Source: Candidatus Ozemibacter sibiricus (lineage in GTDB: Bacteria > Muiribacteriota > Ozemobacteria > Ozemobacterales > Ozemobacteraceae). From it: a DNA stretch of 64,000 nucleotides. The translations under genes and the position numbers were made by a program. Below are positions 9,589 through 18,574 of this stretch, in pieces; the first letter of the stretch is position 1, and every line of letters starts with the position of its first letter. The stretch lies in the NCBI GenBank assembly GCA_003327425.1, contig QOQW01000006.1, positions 124,001 through 188,000 on the forward strand, written 5' to 3'. The notes beneath the pieces were generated by a model, which saw nothing but the letters and a program-made list of their open reading frames with translations, had not been told where the DNA came from and searched no databases.

Positions 9589-9616
9589 ATTCTACCACAC
9601 GGAGCGCCAGACTCAA
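9589..9616 (-). promoter_or_regulatory. Sigma70-type promoter of the exopolysaccharide operon
   Basis: TTGAGT, a 16-base spacer and TAGAAT on the minus strand, with an extended -10 TGG directly before TAGAAT, about 62 bases upstream of the STAS ATG. The block GTGTGGTAGAAT recurs at 62031-62042. Confidence 0.6.
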
Positions 9617-9734
9617 GAAGGCGGGCAAATCAGGCGCTTCCCACCGCGGCCTTCGCCTGGTCTGCATCGGGATCCTGCGATGCGGGTTCCCGCCGTGGCG
9701 ATGTTTTTCCCGGGTGTAGGGGCAAGCTGGCTTT

Positions 9735-10571
9735 TCAGAGGGCTGCCCCGCAGTATTTGCAATAGCGCGCGTCGGCATCGTGACCGTCGGCGCTGCAAGA
9801 CATGCACGCCTGTGTGCTGACCGGTTTTTCGCTGGTGTCCGGCCCCCGCACGATTTCGGCGGTGACGATGCCGGTCGGCACCGCCAGGATGCCCCAGCCC
9901 AGCAGCATGACCACGCTTGCGAAGAACCGGCCTAACGGGGTCTTGGGCGTGATGTCGCCGAAGCCCACCGTGGTCAGCGTGACGATGGCCCAGTAGATCG
10001 AGATCGGGATGCTGGTATAGCCGTTTTCCGGCCCTTCGATGACGTACATGATCGACCCGATGATGATGACCAGGGCGGTCACCCCCAGCACGAATACCGT
10101 GATCCTGGGCACGCTGGCCAGCAGGGCGCGCTGCAGTTCCGCCGCCTCCTTGACGTAGGTGGACAGTTTGAGGATGCGGAAGATGCGCAGCAGACGCAGC
10201 GTCCGCAACGACAGGAACACGCTGGCTCCGGGCACGATGGTCTCAAGCCAGGTGGGCAGAATGGCCAGCAAGTCGATGAGGCCCATGCCGCTGAGAATGT
10301 ACCGCCAGGGGCGCGTCACGCAGACGATGCGCATGACGTATTCGGCCGTGAACAGCAGGGTCAGGACCCATTCCGCCACATTGAACCATGGCCGATAGGC
10401 GGTCTCCAAGGGGGCCACGCTCTCGAGCATCACCAGGACGACTGCCAGAATGATGGCAACGATCAACACGAGGTCGAACGCTTTGCCGGCGGGCGTGTCG
10501 GCTTCGTAGATGATCTCGTGCCAGGTGCGGCGCCATCCTGTCAGGGTGTCTTTGTCAGGGGTTTCGACCAT
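9735..10571 (-). CDS. Voltage-gated potassium channel with C-terminal zinc ribbon
   Basis: A 278-residue Kv/KvAP-type six-helix channel subunit. S4 carries regularly spaced arginines (RTLRLLRIFRILKL, near residue 125). The pore loop carries the selectivity filter TVGFGD (near residue 200), followed by the S6 helix. The last 30 residues add a CxxC...CxxC zinc ribbon (CMSC and CKYC), an uncommon cytoplasmic tail on this channel family. The protein should form tetramers conducting K+ in the inner membrane. The ATG at 10571 has a GGAG Shine-Dalgarno. The gene is single and divergent from the next plus-strand gene. Confidence 0.92.
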   Translation of the reverse strand: MVETPDKDTLTGWRRTWHEIIYEADTPAGKAFDLVLIVAIILAVVLVMLESVAPLETAYRPWFNVAEWVLTLLFTAEYVMRIVCVTRPWRYILSGMGLIDLLAILPTWLETIVPGASVFLSLRTLRLLRIFRILKLSTYVKEAAELQRALLASVPRITVFVLGVTALVIIIGSIMYVIEGPENGYTSIPISIYWAIVTLTTVGFGDITPKTPLGRFFASVVMLLGWGILAVPTGIVTAEIVRGPDTSEKPVSTQACMSCSADGHDADARYCKYCGAAL

Positions 10572-10613
10572 GAGCGGTTCTCCGTGGCTCAGCGCTTGGC
10601 GGGTCGCAAATGC

Positions 10614-10642
10614 TTGTGGGGCTTCCCGGCCGTGAGTAGAAT
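10614..10642 (+). promoter_or_regulatory. Candidate sigma70-type promoter
   Basis: TTGTGG, a 17-base spacer and TAGAAT, about 59 bases upstream of the ATG at 10702. It lies in the divergent gap after the potassium-channel gene. Confidence 0.5.
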
Positions 10643-10701
10643 TTAGGTGATACTTGATGCCCTTGCATTCGATATACCATACCTGAACCGGTGGGGGAAA
10701 A

Positions 10702-11286
10702 ATGCCTCAGATCGGCGTTCATCTTCAAGCGTGGAACAGCTCAGGGGCCAGGGAGGCCGGCCAGGTCGGTTGGCTCCTCGCTCGGCGGTCCTTCCTGGGC
10801 CTGGCGGTGGCCTTGCTGCTGTCGGCAGGCGTGGTGGCCGGCCCGCGGGCGCCCGATCAGATTCGCTACGCGATGCCGCGATCCCTCGAACTGGCCCTGG
10901 CGCCTGCCTCCGGAGCTTTGCAGATCGAAGCACGCCTCGAGAGCCGGTGCGGCCTTCTTACCGATCTCGAGCTGTTCGTCACCACCTCGCCCGATCTGCG
11001 TTGCAACTGGACCATGCAGCGCCTGAGCGAGCTGCGGCCCGGACGACCAGTACATCTGACCCTGCCTCTGGCGCGCACGGCTTCGGGGGCGGGCGAGCTG
11101 GGTTCCTGGGTCCGGCTGGGGGTGCGCTATATCCCTGATTACGAGGCGTTGCGGGCGGCCGTGGCCGATCCCGCCTCGTTCCCGATCGAGGCCGAACGCC
11201 GGCGCCTGCTCGGCATCCTGGCGCGCAGCCAGAAATCCCGCGCCCGCTTCACCGATGCCACGCGGCTCTTTCTGCCACGGCCATAG
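10702..11286 (+). CDS. Secreted or membrane-anchored protein of unknown function
   Basis: A 194-residue protein not recognised. A hydrophobic segment at about residues 28-47 looks like a late signal sequence or anchor. The rest is soluble with a beta-rich centre (RSLELALAPASG, then several short strands) and a basic helical C terminus. The ATG at 10702 follows a purine-rich GGGGGAAAA. It ends in TAG. The mid-region resembles a generic beta-sandwich of the type that binds a partner on the cell surface, but there is no motif to support a function. Confidence 0.6.
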   Translation: MPQIGVHLQAWNSSGAREAGQVGWLLARRSFLGLAVALLLSAGVVAGPRAPDQIRYAMPRSLELALAPASGALQIEARLESRCGLLTDLELFVTTSPDLRCNWTMQRLSELRPGRPVHLTLPLARTASGAGELGSWVRLGVRYIPDYEALRAAVADPASFPIEAERRRLLGILARSQKSRARFTDATRLFLPRP

Positions 11287-11423
11287 CCTATCGCCATGGT
11301 CAGGGCAGATCGATCCAGTGCCGTTCCGTTCTCGCCGAACTTCATCCGGTCCACCAGGGGCGAGACATCCTGGCGCCCACGGTCTGCCTCTCATACGAAG
11401 TGCCTGAACCAGGGAGGGGAAAG

Positions 11424-12911
11424 ATGAACGCATCGCGGAAAGGGCGATCGCCACAACGACTTCTGGCTGGGTGGGTCGGGCTGGTCTTCCTGCTGGCCCA
11501 GACCATTCCGGGCTTCGGATGGGAGCACCCTGGCGGGGAACGGCCCGCCGCTCCCCCGGCGCAAGTCAGCGCTTCTGTCAGGCAATCTTCGCCGATCGCC
11601 GCGTCCGGAGCGTCGCCGACCGCCCGCGCGGCGGCCTCGCGTTCCGGCGCGCCGGTGTCGGCAAACGTCGCTGCGGCCAGAGAAGCCGGTGATGATGACC
11701 CGGTCGGCGATGCTCCCGAGGCGGTGCCGTTCATTCCGGTCGGTTCTCAACCCACGCCGGTCGAACCCGGGCCCGCCTCTCCGCCCCGCCAGATGAGTCT
11801 GGCCGAGCAGTCGGCGTGGTCGGCCGCCCGGGCGGCCGCGGCCGCCGCCGGGTCCACCCTGGGGGCCGCCGCTGGCGCGGTGGCGTTGCCGGCGGTCGTG
11901 ACCGCCATCGTCGGCGCCCTCGGCATCTCCACCGCCGGCACCGGGTTCGTGGGGGGCGTGATTCTGCCCGCCATGCCGCTGGTCGGCAAGATCCTCGGTT
12001 CGGCGATCGGCTCCGCCCTCTTTTCGAGCGTGGTGGCGGTGGCGTATGAGGTGCGGATGAACCAGTTCCGGGCGGTGCCCAAGACGGCCGCCCAGATCGC
12101 GCGTGATGTAGCCAAGTCGGCCGCCTTCGAGGCGGCCGTGGGCGCCGCCACCTTCGGATTGGGCGGTGGCGCGGGCGCGGCCACCAGCCAGACGCTGAAG
12201 CAGACGCTGACGAAGATCCTGGAAAAAGCCGCCACGCGGTTCCTGGCCGAGTCGGCCATCAACGTGCTGGTCCGAAAACTGCCGGGAATGCAGCACCTGC
12301 CGGGGGCTCCCTTCGAGCCCGGGCCGACGGGCGAGCTGCCGACCGTGCCCGAAGAACCCGAGGTGGCCACCGGCCCGCCGCCGCCGCCCCAGGTGGGCGG
12401 GCCACAGGGCACCAATCCCCTCGCCAGCAGCCGGCCAACCGCTATGATGGCCGCCCCGCATGCGAGAGGGCAGGCCATCGGCGCCCGGCAGGAAGCTTCG
12501 GCCGCGCGAGCAGGTTCCGAACCGATCTCTGGGAGGAATCGCCCCTCCAGCGCGGGCCGTTCTGCCGACGCTCAGGGAGCAGCCAGGCCAGAGAGGGTGG
12601 CTGGGGCAAGGCCGCATGCCTCCCTCCCCGCGGTCGGCCGACCGCCGGTGGTTCCTGCCACCTCCGATGCGCCGGCCGACTCCGCCGAGGCGGACGCCGC
12701 CATGCAAAATACCCGGCTCGACCACGCTGATCATGGGCCGGGCGATCGCGCTCCTGCCCACGGCTTCTCGGCCGACGTCGAACGGCGGGCCCGCGTGGGG
12801 CTGGTCACCGAGCCCCTGGCCGCGGTGGCGAGTCTGGTGCCGGGCACCCTCGGCGGCGGACTGGGTCTGCGTCTGTCGGTGGCCATCAGCCTCGATCGCA
12901 CCATGGAGTGA
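11424..12911 (+). CDS. Ala/Gly-rich secreted protein of unknown function
   Basis: A 495-residue protein with a clear signal peptide (hydrophobic at about 20-38) after an excellent AGGGAGGGGAAAG ribosome site, which selects 11424 over 11400. Residues 40-130 are Ala/Pro/Ser-rich. Residues 130-290 hold alternating hydrophobic, glycine-rich helices reminiscent of glycine-zipper membrane-inserting segments (for example AAAAAAGSTLGAAAGAVAL). The C-terminal 200 residues are low-complexity Pro/Ala/Arg. The composition is biased, and long open frames occur on the opposite strand too, but only this frame has a ribosome site and signal peptide. No function is assigned. Confidence 0.6.
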   Translation: MNASRKGRSPQRLLAGWVGLVFLLAQTIPGFGWEHPGGERPAAPPAQVSASVRQSSPIAASGASPTARAAASRSGAPVSANVAAAREAGDDDPVGDAPEAVPFIPVGSQPTPVEPGPASPPRQMSLAEQSAWSAARAAAAAAGSTLGAAAGAVALPAVVTAIVGALGISTAGTGFVGGVILPAMPLVGKILGSAIGSALFSSVVAVAYEVRMNQFRAVPKTAAQIARDVAKSAAFEAAVGAATFGLGGGAGAATSQTLKQTLTKILEKAATRFLAESAINVLVRKLPGMQHLPGAPFEPGPTGELPTVPEEPEVATGPPPPPQVGGPQGTNPLASSRPTAMMAAPHARGQAIGARQEASAARAGSEPISGRNRPSSAGRSADAQGAARPERVAGARPHASLPAVGRPPVVPATSDAPADSAEADAAMQNTRLDHADHGPGDRAPAHGFSADVERRARVGLVTEPLAAVASLVPGTLGGGLGLRLSVAISLDRTME

Positions 12912-13252
12912 CCCCCGGCTTCCCACCGTTCGACCGTTGTCCAGGAAGCATGGCGTGTGGCGATTCGCCATCCCTGGGCGAGCCGGTTGCCCCGCCATCT
13001 TCATCCAGGAAGGGCCGCCCTGCCAAGGTCGACTGGAGGTGTGGGCGGCTTCAGACAGGCGCTCTCCGCCCCTGGGGCTGAGCCACGATCGACCGGGGGC
13101 AGAGGCTGCACTGGTCGAGGGCAGTGCCAATATTCGCACGGCCAAAGCTCCGCCTGGCCCCGGTGGAGGGGGCCGGTCGATCACCGTCTGGGAGGGTCGC
13201 GGGAGGAAGGCTCCGGGCCCCGGGGCAGGGAGGCTGGCCGCGCAGGGGTCGA
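12912..13252 (+). other. 341-base intergenic region between convergent genes
   Basis: No gene is supported. A short hairpin TGGCG-ATT-CGCCA at about 12957-12969 could help termination, and a 10-base inverted repeat (GATCGACCGG at 13087-13096, CCGGTCGATC at 13173-13182) has 76 bases between its arms. Both may be chance. Confidence 0.4.
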
Positions 13253-14341
13253 TCAATCCCAGGCGACGCCGTCGATGCCCTCAATGCCGAGGCCGGGCGC
13301 CTCCGGCACGGTCAGCCAGGGCCCGTCGATGGTCACGCCTCCGCGCACCGGGTCGGCCGCGCACAGCATCGGGCTGTCGAGATCGTAGCGCGTGATGATG
13401 CCGCGGCCGCAGGCGAGATGGGCGGCGGCGGTCACCGCCAGCCGGCTCTCCATCATGCAGCCCATGAAGCACGGCAGACCATGCAGCTCGGCCAGCGCGC
13501 AGATGCGCAAGGCGCCACGCAGGCCGCCGCTCTTCATCAACTTGATGTTGAGGAAGTCGGCCGCTCCCAGGGCGATCAGCCGTTCGGCATCGAGGCCCGA
13601 GAACACGCTCTCGTCGGCCATCACCGGGGTGGCGATGGCCCGGCGCACCTCGCGGAGCCCCTCGAGATCATGGGCGGCGACCGGCTGCTCGACCAGTTCG
13701 ATGCCGAGCTTCGCCTCTTCGAGCGTGCGCATGATGGCGATCGCCTCCCGCGGCATCCAGCCCTGGTTGGCATCGAGCCGCAGCACGACGTCGGGCCCCA
13801 CCGCCTCGCGCACTGCCCGGATGCGGGCGATGTCGAGGGCGGGGTCCTTGCCCACTTTGCTCTTCAAGATGCGGAACCCTCGCCCGACCGCCTCGCGGGC
13901 ATCGCGCGCCATCTCTTCGGGACTGTTGACGCTGATGGTCAGATCGGATTCGATCCGCGGCCGCCGGCCGCCGAACAAGCGGTGGAGCGGCACGCCATGC
14001 AGCTTCCCGAACAGGTCGTGCAGGGCGATGTCGACGGCGGCCTTGGCGCTGGTGTTGCGCACGCAGGCCCCGTCGAGGACGTCGAGGGTCTCGTCGAGCC
14101 GGTTGACGTCGCAGCCCTTGAGCCGCGGCGCGATGAATTCATGGATGGCCCCCCGGATGCCGCCGAGGGAATCGCCAGTGACCGCCCCGGTGGGCGGGGC
14201 TTCCCCCCACCCGATGGCGCCGGTGTCGGTGTCGATGGCGACGATCACCGAGCGCAGGTGCTCGAGGGTGCGCAGCGCCGTTTTGAACGGTTTGCGCAGC
14301 GGAATGGAGACGATGCCGGTGCGGATGCCGGTGACGATCAT
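13253..14341 (-). CDS. L-Ala-D/L-Glu (dipeptide) epimerase, enolase superfamily
   Basis: A 362-residue member of the muconate-lactonising subgroup. The KxK catalytic pair is visible (KSKVGKD, near residue 160). Metal ligands are D in LDANQG, E in VEQP and D in MADES, and the second catalytic Lys is in NIKLMKSGG. Family members epimerise L-Ala-D-Glu from murein breakdown to L-Ala-L-Glu, in the cytoplasm. The gene starts inside the stop of the NlpC/P60 gene (ATGA), so the peptidase and epimerase are translationally coupled. This pairing is typical of murein-peptide recycling (YkfB/YkfC or YcjG-like). Another dipeptide specificity is possible within the family. Confidence 0.88.
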   Translation of the reverse strand: MIVTGIRTGIVSIPLRKPFKTALRTLEHLRSVIVAIDTDTGAIGWGEAPPTGAVTGDSLGGIRGAIHEFIAPRLKGCDVNRLDETLDVLDGACVRNTSAKAAVDIALHDLFGKLHGVPLHRLFGGRRPRIESDLTISVNSPEEMARDAREAVGRGFRILKSKVGKDPALDIARIRAVREAVGPDVVLRLDANQGWMPREAIAIMRTLEEAKLGIELVEQPVAAHDLEGLREVRRAIATPVMADESVFSGLDAERLIALGAADFLNIKLMKSGGLRGALRICALAELHGLPCFMGCMMESRLAVTAAAHLACGRGIITRYDLDSPMLCAADPVRGGVTIDGPWLTVPEAPGLGIEGIDGVAWD

Positions 14342-15843
14342 GGCTGTTTCCCCTGGCGATGGGTCGCTTCCTCGAGACGGAACTCGCGGGCGGCGTACAG
14401 GCCTTCCATCCAGGATTTGCCGTTCGACAGGTAGATGGCCAGCAGCGGAGTCACGAAGACCAGCCGGGCCTTCGACCGTTTCATCTTGCCGTCGGCGTCG
14501 GGCACGTTGAACCCCGAGAAGTCATGGATGATGTAGTAGTCGCCGGCCTCCTTCCCGATGTAGAGCATGGCGTGGCCTTCCATGTAGACGGGCGAGCCGG
14601 GCGGCAGCCGGTCGAACAGAGCGCACCGCTCGGCCAGGGGCATCTCCTTGGGCATCGGGTGGGTGAGTCCCAGCGAGAGTTTCCCCTGCTCGCCGGCGTT
14701 GCGCGGCAGATAGACCCCCATGCTGCGGAAGATGTCCATGATGAAGGCGCTGCAATCGCGGGTGTTGAACATGCCGCCCCAGCCATACCGCTGGCCCAGG
14801 AAGCGGAAGGCCTGGATCAGCGTGTGGCGGGCCGTCAGCGGCAGATACCCCACGCGCACCTCGTCGGCGCGCGAGATCAGCCCCAGCCGCCATTCCAACC
14901 GGCCGGCGGGGGACCGCGCCGGCAATTTGACCACCCAGCTCCCAGCCGGGTGCTGGCCGTCGATTTCGAGCGGGATCTCCTCGCGCCTGGCCAGCGGGAT
15001 GCGCACGCCCATATCGAGCTGCAATTCGGAAATCTCGGGCCGCAGGGGATTGTAGGTGGTGAAGACGTGCTTGCCGGTGACGACGAGGAACGGTTCGGCG
15101 TCGAGCCAGCGGAACAGCTCGGCCCGTTCGCCGATCGCCACGTCGGCCACCGGCACCCAGGCCAGATAGTGGTAGGCCTGGGCCAGGAACCATTTCCCGT
15201 CGGCGCTCTCATGCAGGATGGCCAGCGGTTCGAGCGGGTAGAGGGCGGTCTCCATGAACTGGTCGAACTCGTAGTCATCGGGCTCTTCGAAGATCTGGTC
15301 GGTGGTGGGGAAGGCCCGCATCTCGGTGCGTTTGACGGTCACCCCGAACCGCACCGTGACGAGATCGGGAACGGCGGAGGCGTTGAGGGCCTGCTCGAGG
15401 GCGTCGAAATAGGCCGGTTCGACCGGCTGGCCGTGGCGGTAGACCGTTTTCGACGGGCGACGGCTGACCTTGGCGATCATCTGGCGCACCTCGTCGCCGG
15501 GCACGACCCGCCGGAAACGGCGCAAGTCTTTCAGCACCTCGCACTGGCGCAGGTTGGCACGATTGAAGCGGGCGATCTCGTCGGGGGTCATGATCACCCG
15601 ATCGGGATCAGGGCAGCGCGCTGCCCAATATCCCGGATCGAGCATGGCATCGACGACACCGGGAATGTTGGGATCGAACTGGATGAACCGCGGGTCTTCA
15701 CTCGGTTTGGGGGCCGGGGCGGCCGTCCGGGCGCCGCCACTGTTGCGGGCCCCGGCCCCCAGGGATGGCCCGGAGGCGCCGACGACCAGCAGAACGAGCA
15801 GGATCACCGACAGACCTGACGAAGGAACGGAAGACTGGTGCAT
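14338..15843 (-). CDS. Secreted NlpC/P60 murein endopeptidase with SH3-like domains
   Basis: A 501-residue exported protein: signal peptide at 1-30, an N-terminal helical/SH3-like region to about 330, then an NlpC/P60 papain-fold domain. The catalytic triad is visible as DCSAF (Cys near 390), GHAMLYIG (His near 445) and HDFSGF (third polar residue). The architecture matches SH3-NlpC/P60 gamma-D-Glu-diaminopimelate endopeptidases that release L-Ala-D-Glu from murein stem peptides. ATG 15843 has AGAGAGG upstream and sits 21 bases after the DUF819 stop. With the downstream epimerase and the upstream DUF819 transporter it forms a plausible murein-peptide salvage operon. Confidence 0.88.
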   Translation of the reverse strand: MHQSSVPSSGLSVILLVLLVVGASGPSLGAGARNSGGARTAAPAPKPSEDPRFIQFDPNIPGVVDAMLDPGYWAARCPDPDRVIMTPDEIARFNRANLRQCEVLKDLRRFRRVVPGDEVRQMIAKVSRRPSKTVYRHGQPVEPAYFDALEQALNASAVPDLVTVRFGVTVKRTEMRAFPTTDQIFEEPDDYEFDQFMETALYPLEPLAILHESADGKWFLAQAYHYLAWVPVADVAIGERAELFRWLDAEPFLVVTGKHVFTTYNPLRPEISELQLDMGVRIPLARREEIPLEIDGQHPAGSWVVKLPARSPAGRLEWRLGLISRADEVRVGYLPLTARHTLIQAFRFLGQRYGWGGMFNTRDCSAFIMDIFRSMGVYLPRNAGEQGKLSLGLTHPMPKEMPLAERCALFDRLPPGSPVYMEGHAMLYIGKEAGDYYIIHDFSGFNVPDADGKMKRSKARLVFVTPLLAIYLSNGKSWMEGLYAAREFRLEEATHRQGKQP

Positions 15844-15864
15844 GGACGAACCTCTCTGCACGAT

Positions 15865-17022
15865 CTAGATGAGCGACAGGATCTGGCCCACGGCCAGCCC
15901 CACCCCGGTGCCGATGACGTAGCCCAGCATGGCCATCAGCACGCCCACGGGAATGAGCACCTCGCGGTAGGCGGCGGCCAGGATGGGGGCCGAGGCCACG
16001 CCGCCGATGTGGGCCAGGCTGGCGACGCCGCAGGTGAAGAGATCGAGCCTGACCAGCCGGGCGATGAGGGCCAACGACAGGCCATGGACCGCGATGATCA
16101 GAAAGCCGCAGAAGATGTAGAAGGGGGCCTGGGTCAGCTCTTTGAAGTCGGCGCGCGATCCCATCAACGCCACCATCAGATACAGGATCAGATTGGCCAG
16201 CATCGCGATGCCCGGCGTCCGGCCCAGCCGGGTCATGCCGCCGCCGATGCCGGCCGCGGTAGCCAGCAGCACCACCCAGGTCGAGGTCGTCAAGATGGGC
16301 CAGGTGGGCAGCAGCCTGGCGACCTCGAGGCAGAGCGCTCCGACCAGGCAGCTCGTCCCCAGCAGCCCGACGAGATGATGGAATTCCATGTCGCGATGTG
16401 CCTCGGCCTGCTCGGCGACGAGGCGGGCTCCGATCTCGTCGAGGGCCGAGGTGTCGGCCCCGGTCCAGGCGTTGAAGCGGGGGGCGGCGGGCACGCAGGC
16501 CAGCAGGATCATCACCCAGACGGCGTAGTTCACCGAATCCATGAGCAGGGTGTAGCCCATCTGGGAATCGCTGACCTCGAGCGCCTTCTGCACCGCCACC
16601 ATGTTGCCGGTGCCGCCCACCCATGATCCGCAGAGGGCGGCGAAGGTCTTCCAGGTGTGCGGTTCCCAGTGGTGGCGGAAGGCGGCATAGACCACGATGA
16701 AGCCGAGCATGATCGAGAGGGTGCAGGAGAAGAAGCCCAGCAGCATGCGGGGGCCGAGCTTGAAGATCTCGCGAAGGTTGCAGCGCAGCAGCATCAGGAA
16801 GATCATCACCGGCAGCAGGTTGTCTTTCAGCAGGTTGTAGGAGAGGTTGACGTCATCGCTTTTCTGCCACACCCCGAGCGTCGACAGCAGCATCACCAGG
16901 AAATACAGGAGCACGATCCCTGGCACGTACTCGAAGAACCGGCGATACCGACGGTCGAGCTGGACGACGACCGCGATCAGGAACAACAGCACGGCCACAT
17001 AGGTGAATCCGCTGGTGATCAT
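15865..17022 (-). CDS. DUF819 family integral membrane protein, probable permease
   Basis: A 385-residue protein with about 10-12 hydrophobic helices and the family's glycine-rich segments (GSWVGGTGNMVAVQ near 130, HIGGVASAPILAA near 345). DUF819/YjcL proteins resemble sodium-coupled carriers, but the substrate is not established. First in an operon with a murein endopeptidase and a dipeptide epimerase, it is a candidate importer of murein peptides such as L-Ala-D-Glu (inference from context). ATG 17022 has no Shine-Dalgarno; instead a TATCAT box lies 6 bases upstream, implying a leaderless transcript. It ends in TAG and is intact. Confidence 0.85.
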   Translation of the reverse strand: MITSGFTYVAVLLFLIAVVVQLDRRYRRFFEYVPGIVLLYFLVMLLSTLGVWQKSDDVNLSYNLLKDNLLPVMIFLMLLRCNLREIFKLGPRMLLGFFSCTLSIMLGFIVVYAAFRHHWEPHTWKTFAALCGSWVGGTGNMVAVQKALEVSDSQMGYTLLMDSVNYAVWVMILLACVPAAPRFNAWTGADTSALDEIGARLVAEQAEAHRDMEFHHLVGLLGTSCLVGALCLEVARLLPTWPILTTSTWVVLLATAAGIGGGMTRLGRTPGIAMLANLILYLMVALMGSRADFKELTQAPFYIFCGFLIIAVHGLSLALIARLVRLDLFTCGVASLAHIGGVASAPILAAAYREVLIPVGVLMAMLGYVIGTGVGLAVGQILSLI

Positions 17023-17028
17023 AGGGGG

Positions 17029-17037
17029 ATGATACCA
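17029..17037 (-). promoter_or_regulatory. Extended -10 promoter element for leaderless DUF819 operon
   Basis: TGG-TATCAT on the minus strand, ending exactly 6 bases before the ATG at 17022. No good -35 is visible. There are no Shine-Dalgarno bases between box and start codon. Confidence 0.55.
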
Positions 17038-17237
17038 GAATCCCGCCCCCCGCACCTCACGTTCGGGGCGGGGCGAGACCGTGCCGATTGGCTTGAGACG
17101 ACACGATCGCCTGGGAAGGGTTGTTCTGTCGTGAAAGCCCGGGCGCGGGACAAGGCCTGGGTCCGCGCGTGAACCGGTACGTGCAACGAACCATGGTTCG
17201 CCAGAGCGCCGGCGGGCAGGTCAGGGCCAGATCGTGA

Positions 17238-18254
17238 TCAGGCCCGAGTCAACAGCTTCTTCCAGCTCGGGGGAAGGTTGCGGTCGAGTTCGACGCCTTC
17301 GAACGGCTTGCCTTGCCGGGCGCCGACCTGCCAGGCCCACGCCGCCATCTCGGCCAGCCCTTTGGCCAGAGGCACCGGTGGCGGCTGGTCGGGGAAGACC
17401 CGCCGGACCTTGTCGTGATTGGCGTAGGCATGGACCACCTCGTTGCGAGGCGGCAGATGCTCGATGGGCACTCGCTTCCCCATGGCGGTCATGACGGCCT
17501 CGGCCAGCTCATTCACCGAGACCGGCTGATCGGCACCGACGTTGAAGACCTGTCCGATCGCGGCCGGCACGTGGATCGAGCGCGCGATGATGGGCGCCAC
17601 GTCGTCGATATGCGAGAAGGCGCGGGTCTGGGTGCCGTCGCCGAAGATGGTGAGCGGCCGGCCCTGCATGACCTGATTCATGAAGATGCCGATGACGTTG
17701 CGGTAGGGGTCGCCGAGGTTCTGGTTGATGCCGTAGACGTTGTGCGGCCGGAAGACGATCCAGCGCAGACCGAACATCTCATGGGCGGCGCGCAGGTCGA
17801 GTTCCACGGCATATTTGGCGATGCCGTAAGGATCTTCGGGGGCCGGTACCAGCTCTTCCGTCATCGGCAGCTGGTTGCGGCCGTAAACGGCGATCGAGCT
17901 GGTGAAGACGAAGGTCGCCACGTCATGCCGCACGGCCGCGTTGATGAGGGCGACGCTGGTCAGCAGGTTGTTGCGGTAGTTGAATCCCCGGATGAAATGG
18001 GACAGACCTTCGGCGGCATAGGCGGCCAGATGGAAGACGTGCTTGAATCGATACTGGGCGAACAACCACTCGAGCAGGTCGACATCGCCGGCATCGCCGT
18101 GCACGAAGGTCGCGCCCGCCGGTACGTTGGCCTCGAACCCGCCCGACAGATCGTCGAGCACGACGACCGCATGTCCCATCGCCACCAGATGGCGCGCGAC
18201 ATGAGAGCCGATGAATCCGGCACCACCGGTCACCAGCACGGCTTCGTTCGGCAT
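17238..18254 (-). CDS. NAD-dependent epimerase/dehydratase (UDP-glucose 4-epimerase type)
   Basis: A 338-residue extended short-chain dehydrogenase. Its features are the NAD-binding GGAGFIGSH at residues 10-18, catalytic Ser in TSSIAVYG, YxxxK as YGIAKYAVE (near residue 148), and the substrate region RPHNVYG. It closely fits UDP-glucose 4-epimerase/GalE-like sugar-nucleotide enzymes of surface polysaccharide synthesis. The exact sugar cannot be decided. ATG 18254 follows AAAGGAGACG. It lies 26 bases downstream of a small gene of unknown function. Confidence 0.9.
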   Translation of the reverse strand: MPNEAVLVTGGAGFIGSHVARHLVAMGHAVVVLDDLSGGFEANVPAGATFVHGDAGDVDLLEWLFAQYRFKHVFHLAAYAAEGLSHFIRGFNYRNNLLTSVALINAAVRHDVATFVFTSSIAVYGRNQLPMTEELVPAPEDPYGIAKYAVELDLRAAHEMFGLRWIVFRPHNVYGINQNLGDPYRNVIGIFMNQVMQGRPLTIFGDGTQTRAFSHIDDVAPIIARSIHVPAAIGQVFNVGADQPVSVNELAEAVMTAMGKRVPIEHLPPRNEVVHAYANHDKVRRVFPDQPPPVPLAKGLAEMAAWAWQVGARQGKPFEGVELDRNLPPSWKKLLTRA

Positions 18255-18280
18255 AGGAACGTCTCCTTTCGTCGGGCTCG

Positions 18281-18574
18281 TCAGCTCGGGCAGAATTCCT
18301 CGAAGCACTCCCGGACCAGTCCGATCCGGCGGATGACGTCTTCGAGTTCCTGCTGCAAGGCATCGTTGTCGGGGGTGAGGGCCGGGTCGGCCAGAATGGC
18401 CTGCCGGCGTTTTTCCAGCCGGTCGTACAAGGCGTGCAGCTGGTTGCAGAACACCTCTGGCGAGTAAGCGGCCGGCTTGGCCCTTGGCTGGCGCAGCGGG
18501 GTCGAGGTCGAGCGCGGCGCCGCCGCTGGACGTGGAGCCTTCCGTGGAGCTTTCCGGGGACGGGTCGTGGGCAT
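18281..18574 (-). CDS. Small basic/helical protein of unknown function
   Basis: A 97-residue protein. The first 35 residues are a Lys/Arg/Pro/Ala-rich tail (KAPRKAPRP), and the rest is a predicted two-helix coiled coil (about residues 40-90) ending with two cysteines. ATG 18574 is preceded by GGGAGG at about 9 bases and is chosen over 18628 for that reason. It may be co-transcribed with the epimerase (26-base gap). The basic tail could bind nucleic acid, but no family is recognised. Confidence 0.5.
   Translation of the reverse strand: MPTTRPRKAPRKAPRPAAAPRSTSTPLRQPRAKPAAYSPEVFCNQLHALYDRLEKRRQAILADPALTPDNDALQQELEDVIRRIGLVRECFEEFCPS

Noticed and set aside
13087-13182. A 10-base inverted repeat in the convergent gap
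   Set aside because: Arms are 76 bases apart and short for a GC-rich genome; no mobile element or gene supports a function.
11391-13256. A 621-codon minus-strand open frame over the gene at 11424-12911
   Set aside because: No ribosome site, signal peptide or recognisable domain, while the plus-strand frame has both of the first two.
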